Shown: piece by piece, positions 57,941 through 64,000 of the stretch
Numbering within the stretch: the first letter of the stretch is position 1
Layout of the letters: every line of letters begins with the position of its first letter
NCBI RefSeq assembly: GCF_964340395.1
Contig: NC_135549.1
Span: 1,692,501 to 1,756,500, forward strand
Source: Glandiceps talaboti
Taxonomy: Eukaryota > Hemichordata > Enteropneusta > Spengelidae
Direction: 5' to 3'
DNA length: 64,000 nt
The notes under the pieces: generated by a model
Database searches by the model: none
Seen by the model: the letters and a program-made list of their open reading frames with translations, nothing else
Told to the model about the DNA's origin: nothing
Position numbers and translations under genes: made by a program

Positions 57941-58549
57941 TCAAGAATGCACGATATAGACTTCCTCATTTTCTGTTGGTTTTTCTGAAATATTTTCCCC
58001 AGCAGTACTCGCTATCTTCGTTCCCGGCGCAAGATCACTGAACGAAGCGATGAAAATGTTGATAATGGTGATAACCATTACTATAACAGTCGCCATGTTG
58101 TTAAATATGTCAGCTTTTCTTTGATGCTGTGTTTTTGTAATGTTGTAACGAAATTTGAAGAAGAGAAGTATCCCCGTCACCAACTGGAGAAAGATTGATG
58201 ATGCCAATAGAAATACTAGCAAATGGAAAAAATATGGAGTGTTTCCGTCAATGTGCTGTTTGCAAAGTAATTTCAAATACGAAGAATTGGCCGTCAAGAG
58301 TGCAACATCCAACATTCCCTGTGTTATGGTTTTCTTTCCGGCATACGTATTAGCATTAAATGCCTTTCGTTGTTCAGTTTGAGTTCCATCGATTGATTCA
58401 ACGCGGTTATCATCATCAGTCACCAAGTTTTCGTTGTTTTGATGTTGTAGCTCTTCGTCTTCACTGTCAATAGTGTCTTCCCTTCGGAGAGGGTTTCTCT
58501 GTCCATCCAGTTCACCCCTTCCATTCTCCTTCAGGCCATCTATGCTATC
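57941..58549 (-). CDS. ninjurin family gene 6, exon 2 (KKT type)
   Basis: The exon begins after acceptor CAATATAG in phase 0 (DSIDGLKENGRGELDGQ...) and ends with TGA at 57941-57943. With exon 1 (59209-59331) it makes 732 nt, 243 residues, longer than most ninjurins because of an acidic, disordered N-terminus. Core: FNANTYAGKKTITQGMLDVA, LLTANSSYLKLL, helix one around FFHLLVFLLASSIFLQLVTG, loop RYNITKTQHQRKADIFNN, helix two around ATVIVMVITIINIFIASF, and a polar tail. The MLDVALLTANSS segment is the closest in this cluster to the vertebrate NINJ1 pattern MLDIALLMANAS. Its last 130 coding bases before the tail are almost identical to gene 7. Confidence 0.92.
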   Translation of the reverse strand, partial: DSIDGLKENGRGELDGQRNPLRREDTIDSEDEELQHQNNENLVTDDDNRVESIDGTQTEQRKAFNANTYAGKKTITQGMLDVALLTANSSYLKLLCKQHIDGNTPYFFHLLVFLLASSIFLQLVTGILLFFKFRYNITKTQHQRKADIFNNMATVIVMVITIINIFIASFSDLAPGTKIASTAGENISEKPTENEEVYIVHS

Positions 58550-58551
58550 CT

Positions 58552-59090
58552 ATATTGAGAGAATACATACCCCGACATAAATGTAGCAACGTATACAGTG
58601 AGAGAATACATGCATGGATATAAATGTAGCAACGTGTACAGCGAGAGAATACATACATGGACATAAATGTAGCAACGTGTACAGTGAGAGAATACATACA
58701 TGGACATAAATGTAGCAACGTCTACAGTGAGAGAATACATACATGGACATAAATGTAGCACGTGTACAGTGAAAGAATACATACATGGACATAAATCTAG
58801 CAACGTATACAGTGAGAGAATACATACATGGACATAAATGTAGCAACGTCTACAGTGAGAGAATACATACATGGACATAAATGTAGCAACGTGTACAGTG
58901 AGAGAATACATACATGGACATAAATGTAGCAACGTGTACAGTGAGAGAATACATACATGGACATAAATGTAGCAACGTCTACAGTGAGAGAATACATACA
59001 TGGACATAAATGTAGCAACGTCTACAGTGAGAGAATACATGGACATAAATGTAGCAACGTATACAGTGAAAGAATACATACATGGACATT
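58552..59090. repeat. 43-bp minisatellite, about 12 copies, in intron 1 of ninjurin gene 6
   Basis: The unit is ACATACATGGACATAAATGT plus AGCAACGTGTACAGTGAGAGAAT, with small variations (GTG/GTC/GTA before ACAG). The array fills nearly the whole intron and comes within a few bases of the acceptor at 58550. Confidence 0.95.
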
Positions 59091-59208
59091 AAACCTAGTA
59101 CTGCTCGCTAAAATTCCTTCTCGCCAATCGTTATGAACCCAGAGACAATACAACAATCGGGATACTATCATGGGATGTTGCCCAAGCTGAATCAGTATTA
59201 ATTCTTAC

Positions 59209-59331
59209 CGGACAAATGGAGGATAGTGTTTCCATGGGAACGACTAAAATATCTCCTCTTTCGGTTTCATCACTCCGACTGCTTTGGCGATTCCAACTCT
59301 GAGATTGCTGTTGTGAGTCTAGCAGTGACAT
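59209..59331 (-). CDS. ninjurin family gene 6, exon 1
   Basis: ATG at 59331 (MSLLDSQQQSQSWNRQ...) opens 41 codons to donor GTAAGA, phase 0, matching exon 2. The segment is Gln/Ser-rich and polar, as expected for the variable cytosolic or extracellular N-terminus of a ninjurin. A TATATTTAAA sequence about 105-115 bp upstream (59436-59445) is a weak TATA-like candidate. Confidence 0.7.
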
Positions 59332-62300
59332 GCTGAAAATGAAATGAAAACTCAAATCAAAGTCGCTTGCTTGTTGGGAAATAGGCGTAGTGACGACGCG
59401 ATGCGTGTACAAATACAGAACAAAGTCCACGATTCCTGTATATTTAAAGTCAACGCATAATATCTATGTACTTCCCTTTGCTATTGACATCTAGCAATAG
59501 TTAGGTCATAGAGGAAAGCCTAACAAAATGACCCAATTATACACAAGCATTGTGTGTCGTGTTCACAGGAATTCCTCTTTGGATCCGGATAAGCTGTTTG
59601 AACGTAAACATCCCATGGGATACGTTTGTTCCCAAAAGTATAAATATAAAGATACAGTATACTAATGATAAATGATTACATGATACCAGGAGAGGGGGAT
59701 TGGAGGTAATTGACTAGAAACTAATCGAGTCCAACCCCTGTAAACATATTTTTCAATACAGACAAAATCTGGACTTTCAAAACTATTCCAAAAACTCAGT
59801 CAATGGTAAATTGTCCCTATTCTATGTTTATCCATTGAAATATGTAGATTATTCCTGATACTGTGACTAGTTCTGGTTGAATGGTTGATCGGAGTGAAAA
59901 AGTCATGAAATATGTGAGGTGTTATTGTCGAGTACATCTTGAACGAAAACCGCTAACTGTAGTTTGTGTTCTTGATAAATGTTCAAAATATCACTAGTGA
60001 TTCTGAGGATGTGTTCTAGTCATTAAATGTTATATCCGTGCATAACACGTCTTAGTAAAAAGTTCGTTCATGACAAATAAGTTTGGTATATACTGTCCTA
60101 TACTTTAAATCCATAGATGATGGGTTGAAGAACAAGAACATTGTAGTACAACAAAACAAGGGTATAGTGTGGTAAAACTGGTCGGCTTTAAGCATTTGTT
60201 GTTAGTAATATTCCACGAACGACAATTATTGATGACAACCCCACACAGACAATATACATCATCAATCTGGTTTATGACCGATCCCTTGAGTGTGAGTGAT
60301 CAAGTGGTCTCCTTTTTATTCCTTTTATTCTTTGTTAGTAAATAAATTGGTCTTGCTAAATTTATTGTGAGACTATTGGCATCACAAGAACGCCAATTGA
60401 GTACGTTTTGTAATTGATAAATGTGTCATTTAAATCAATAACATGTATGACTTGCACGACTTGTTTTCATTTGATAGAACAAATTGGAATCATTAGCCTT
60501 TAGTGGAAACTCAAAGAAATCTGACGACGATACTGTGATACCATTGATGTAAATGAGGAACAATTTAAAATGAAGCCATGTGGAACACCGACATAAAAGT
60601 GCATGTTTGGCCTTTTACATGTAGATGAATTCATTCATCACATCGATACCAACAAACTGATATATCTGGAAGTGAGATCATTTTTAAACCATTGTAGTTG
60701 CAAGGCTCTGATATCATGATATTCTAGTTTTGACATTATAAAGTATATTGTGATAGATGGTTTCGAAGGCTTTTAAGAAATCGATGAATGAATGAATCAA
60801 CTTATGAATTGCCCGTAGTTTCAAAGTAATATTGTCAAAGTCAGTTGCCTTGGTGATATCTAATGACGATATCCTTTACTAACATATGAGATTGACTTAA
60901 TGCTCCGTTAGAGCTTGTAGAGAGGAATTTTGTATTGGGGGTTTTAGCTACGACAAGCGATCGGTATGCAATGAATCTGACGAGTCGATTTTTTTCCCCA
61001 ATTACTTATCTGAGGTATCTAACTTTGATAATCTCTTGATCACATTCAAACTACACACCAATATTAATTTAGTTGAAATTAAAGAAGTTAGAATATCAGT
61101 CAAAACCCCTATTAAAATATGACCTTCTTCAATTAGCTGTCCATAATATGTTAGCTATATATTATACACGTTCATGTGTCTATTCAATTATCAAACGTTC
61201 AAAATAAAAACTGACACATTTTAGTGTGTGAATTTGTAGGAACAAATATTTGTCAATCACGTGAGCATCCCATGAAAGTAGTGGTATATATATTACGCAT
61301 GATTTTTAGGTCATACTGCAACCACCCCGTGACGTCATTGGTATCCATTTTAGAATAAACTTGCATAATAGGAAATATGGCATTGTAATGTTTAGTAAGG
61401 GCATAGGCAATGGAGGGTGCACGGCAGTGGAGGGTGCACGGCAGTGGAGGGCATAGGCAATGGAGGGTGCACGGCAGTGGAAGGTGCACGGCAGTGGAGG
61501 GTGAACGGCAGTGGAGGGTGCACGGCAGTGGAGGGTGCACGGCAGTGGAAGGTGTACGGCAGTGGAGGGCATAGGCAATGGAGGGTGCACGGCAGTGGAA
61601 GGTGCACGGCAGTGGAGGGTGAACGGCAGTGGAGGGTGCACGGCAGTGCTGGTGTTTAATCCTTGGCAATGGTTTTTTGCAGTAGCCTGTTACTATCGAT
61701 GATAAGTCGCCATTTCGCTTCAACTTGAGATCAAAGCATAGCTGAAGTTTTCCATCCCATGCTTTCATTTCGTTAAAGGGGCACAAATTGAGTTTATAAA
61801 CATTTTGGGGTGGAATTTGCCTGCATATCTAAAAGGTACTCGCAGTGTTGTATTTACTGAAGCACACTTAACCAGCACGTGCAATTGACTGAACTCAAAC
61901 CAGGTATTAAGATATAACTTATAAATGAGCCGATGACGTAATTCATTATGCGCATAACATGTTCGAGGAAATCCCTCAGGCTGTTATGCAATCGACTGTT
62001 CCAACAATGTCAGAAAGCAATTGTAGTAACAAAGGAGGCATGCCGCCATCGACATTAACATTGTACTAAGGTAGTTTAACCAAAGTTTTATGTAAGTATT
62101 TTCATATGTGCCAGAGTAAAAAGTTTGTAAACTCAGTTTGGGTTACTTTAATGAAGCTAGATACCTTGACAAAGTAGCTTTCGTGAATTTCTGAGTAAAG
62201 ACAGGTTCTTCATCTACTCTGGTTTACTTCAGTGCTATACGGAGGTTGTACCGGAAGAACTAGTGGTATGTAATTGACGGTTTAAACTAAAAATATGGAT

Positions 62301-63818
62301 GTATCATTACGACTCATTTGTCTTCTTTTGTATATTTTGATGAGTACAACAGATTGTCATCTATATAAAACATGCTTGATGAATGACTTTTGATACTAGA
62401 ATTCTTTGATTGAATATGTCCATATTTATCTTGAAAAGATATTATATTCTAATTTTATTATAGTTAAACCCCTTCCAACCCATAATCTACAACTATCACT
62501 CATTATTGGCAGATTAGACTGTAAGACTTGTCGCGTCGTTCATCCCTCACCGGTCTCCTTGAGGGATTGCCGGATGTGTAAGGGCGCCGTCACGGCGTTG
62601 GGAGTTTGGCTTTGCGACTTTCGTATGATAGTTATACATCATAAACCATGCTTCTGAGTATTTCACCCTCTTTTAAAGACAGCATACACCAACATGTTTT
62701 CAGAAAAATATATATATTTTATTTACATTCATGAAGTTCATTACATATATCCGCAATGATATCATTTCGAAGAGTTATGAAGATCTTCAGCTTATACACA
62801 TAATTTATTGTGTGTATGATATGCAATCATCAACTGTGCCTGTAACATTGAAGTAGAATTCGTATGTGTACCAAACACATACATTTCTATTTGTGTTGAG
62901 CGTATAATGCCTCTAGTACTAAATTACCGAATATCTTACAGTAGACTGTCAGTCAATAATATGTTAGTTACAGAACCTAGTGCTAGTGAAACACTATTAC
63001 GAAATTCATTGATAATATTTTAAAGGCGGAAAGAAAATTTGCATAGATGAAGTTAACTCTTGTATATTTGTATTTTCTTTCTCACTAGACATAATTTTGC
63101 CTTGTCGTCCTCTCTCAGTACGTTCAGTGTACCGGCTTATGTTGAAGATGACATAGAAACCCGACTGGCTGCGAGAGGTGTCATGATTTCTTAATGTCAA
63201 TTTTTTTACAACTATAACTTTTGTTACATACCATTCTTATGATACATTTGCCTTCTTACGAGCAAGCTTTAAAATGGCAACAGTTTTCAGCTAAAACAAT
63301 TGGTCCCTGAGTGACATTCTTGTATAAATTACACGTACATCAAACTCAATAAGGTTTGATGCATTCACTAATGTTTGTCATGTACGCCAAACCAAAAGTA
63401 CCATTTGCATATTTAAATACAGCACTGACGAAGGTAGTGAACGGAAATTTCCTTTGACAAAGAAACAAAGCGTCATGATTTTGTTAGGTAGCATGTGACC
63501 AGTTATCCAAAGTTTCTTTATGCACTTCTCCATCGCATAGTGGTAATCCATGGTGTGAAGATTATAGTACCTTGATTCATGATATCACTTGCTGTTCGAA
63601 AAGTAATAACTTACATGAATTTACATTTCTAAACTATATGTGTTCTAAAAGCACACGGCAAACAGTGCCAAGTCTAAAGTAGTCTTCAGTCAGTAAACAC
63701 CTTAATTTACATGGTACTTACATGTCACATGACATGTAAACTTTTCACCTGTACTGTGTTTAAATCGTGGAAATCCGTAATATTCTGACGTCAAGAGAAT
63801 GAAATGAATTCATCGTTA
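59332..63818. other. spacer between ninjurin genes 6 and 7
   Basis: 4.5 kb of AT-rich DNA. It contains a 17-bp GC-rich minisatellite at about 61399-61649. Open frames at 62406-62657 and 63006-63200 have no recognisable features and are not called. Confidence 0.7.
61399..61649. repeat. 17-bp GC-rich minisatellite
   Basis: The unit GGAGGGTGCACGGCAGT recurs about 15 times, with GGCATAGGCAAT variants forming a higher-order pattern. It is strikingly GC-rich for its AT-rich surroundings. Long open frames across it are artefacts. Confidence 0.95.
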
Positions 63819-64000
63819 TTACGAAATATCTCCCTCAACGTTACTCACTGACTTCGATCCTGTCGAAAGTTCACTGAACGAAGCGATGAAAATGTTGATA
63901 ATGGTGATAACCATTACTATAACAGTCGCCATGTTGTTACATATGTCAGCTTTTCTTTGATGCTGTGTTTTTGTAATGTTGTAACGAAACTTGAAGAAGA
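63819..64000 (-). CDS. ninjurin family gene 7, 3' part only (KKT type by similarity)
   Basis: Reading on the minus strand from the window edge: FFKFRYNITKTQHQRKADIC, NNMATVIVMVITIINIFIAS, then a short tail to TAA at 63819-63821. Bases 63871-64000 match gene 6 (58037-58166 region) with two visible differences, one silent and one changing Phe to Cys in the loop, while the tail after IASFS is different. It is therefore a recent duplicate of, or has been converted by, gene 6. The N-terminal half lies beyond the window. Confidence 0.85.
   Translation of the reverse strand, partial: FFKFRYNITKTQHQRKADICNNMATVIVMVITIINIFIASFSELSTGSKSVSNVEGDIS

Noticed and set aside
58540-59079. 179-codon minus-strand open frame with repeated CYIYVHVCILS
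   Set aside because: Entirely within the 43-bp minisatellite in the gene 6 intron.
55219-59090. Regular repeats that could be mistaken for a CRISPR array
   Set aside because: Units are directly abutting without unique spacers, and the genome is eukaryotic.
61253-61786. 177-codon open frame with repeated PPLPCTLHCRAPSTAV
   Set aside because: It is the translation of a 17-bp GC-rich minisatellite; both strands are open for the same reason.
62544-62569. Inverted repeat ATCCCTCA...TGAGGGAT suspected to be part of a structured RNA
   Set aside because: The eight-base stem stands alone; no tRNA, snRNA or histone stem-loop pattern fits around it.

Overview
The window is nuclear DNA from an animal, most likely a marine invertebrate bilaterian. 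Genes are split by GT-AG introns, the intergenic DNA is AT-rich and full of micro- and minisatellites and the word TACATGTA, and a single WNK-type kinase gene carries the whole metazoan WNK domain set. I cannot name the phylum from the sequence alone.

Layout. (1) 612-1001, minus: first coding exon of an unrecognised gene, head to head with the next gene. (2) 2438-31520, plus: one complete WNK (with-no-lysine) kinase gene. I could trace 14 coding exons whose phases all join, giving a 6504-nt reading frame (2167 residues). It has a kinase domain with the WNK lysine relocation, two CCT-like (OSR1_C/PF2-like) domains, coiled coils, a Gln/Pro-rich prion-like stretch, three RFxV/I SPAK/OSR1-docking motifs and the conserved C-terminal FTDDLHKLV block. 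A long 3' region with a poly(A) signal at 33616 follows. (3) 35649-64000: a cluster of seven ninjurin (NINJ) genes, one (minus), two (plus), then four (minus), the last running off the window. They fall into two sequence types, 'KKT' and 'SHT[K/R]T'. (4) 41194-46428: a DNA transposon with perfect terminal inverted repeats that seems to sit in intron 1 of the second ninjurin gene. It carries a transposase-like gene split over two reading frames, a 39-bp minisatellite and a group of X-box-like palindromes.

How the parts relate. WNK kinases sense chloride, crowding and cell volume and act through SPAK/OSR1 on cation-chloride cotransporters. Ninjurins are small two-pass membrane proteins; vertebrate NINJ1 drives plasma-membrane rupture during lytic cell death. 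From general knowledge, human NINJ2 lies beside WNK1 and NINJ1 beside WNK2, so the WNK-ninjurin linkage seen here looks like an ancient microsynteny that predates the vertebrate duplications, with ninjurin locally amplified in this lineage. A shared function is only a suggestion.

Other notable points are a 28-29 bp minisatellite grown out of the 3' coding end of ninjurin gene 5, a near-identical gene 6/gene 7 segment, three foldback (MITE-like) elements in WNK introns and a CpG-rich island in WNK intron 12.
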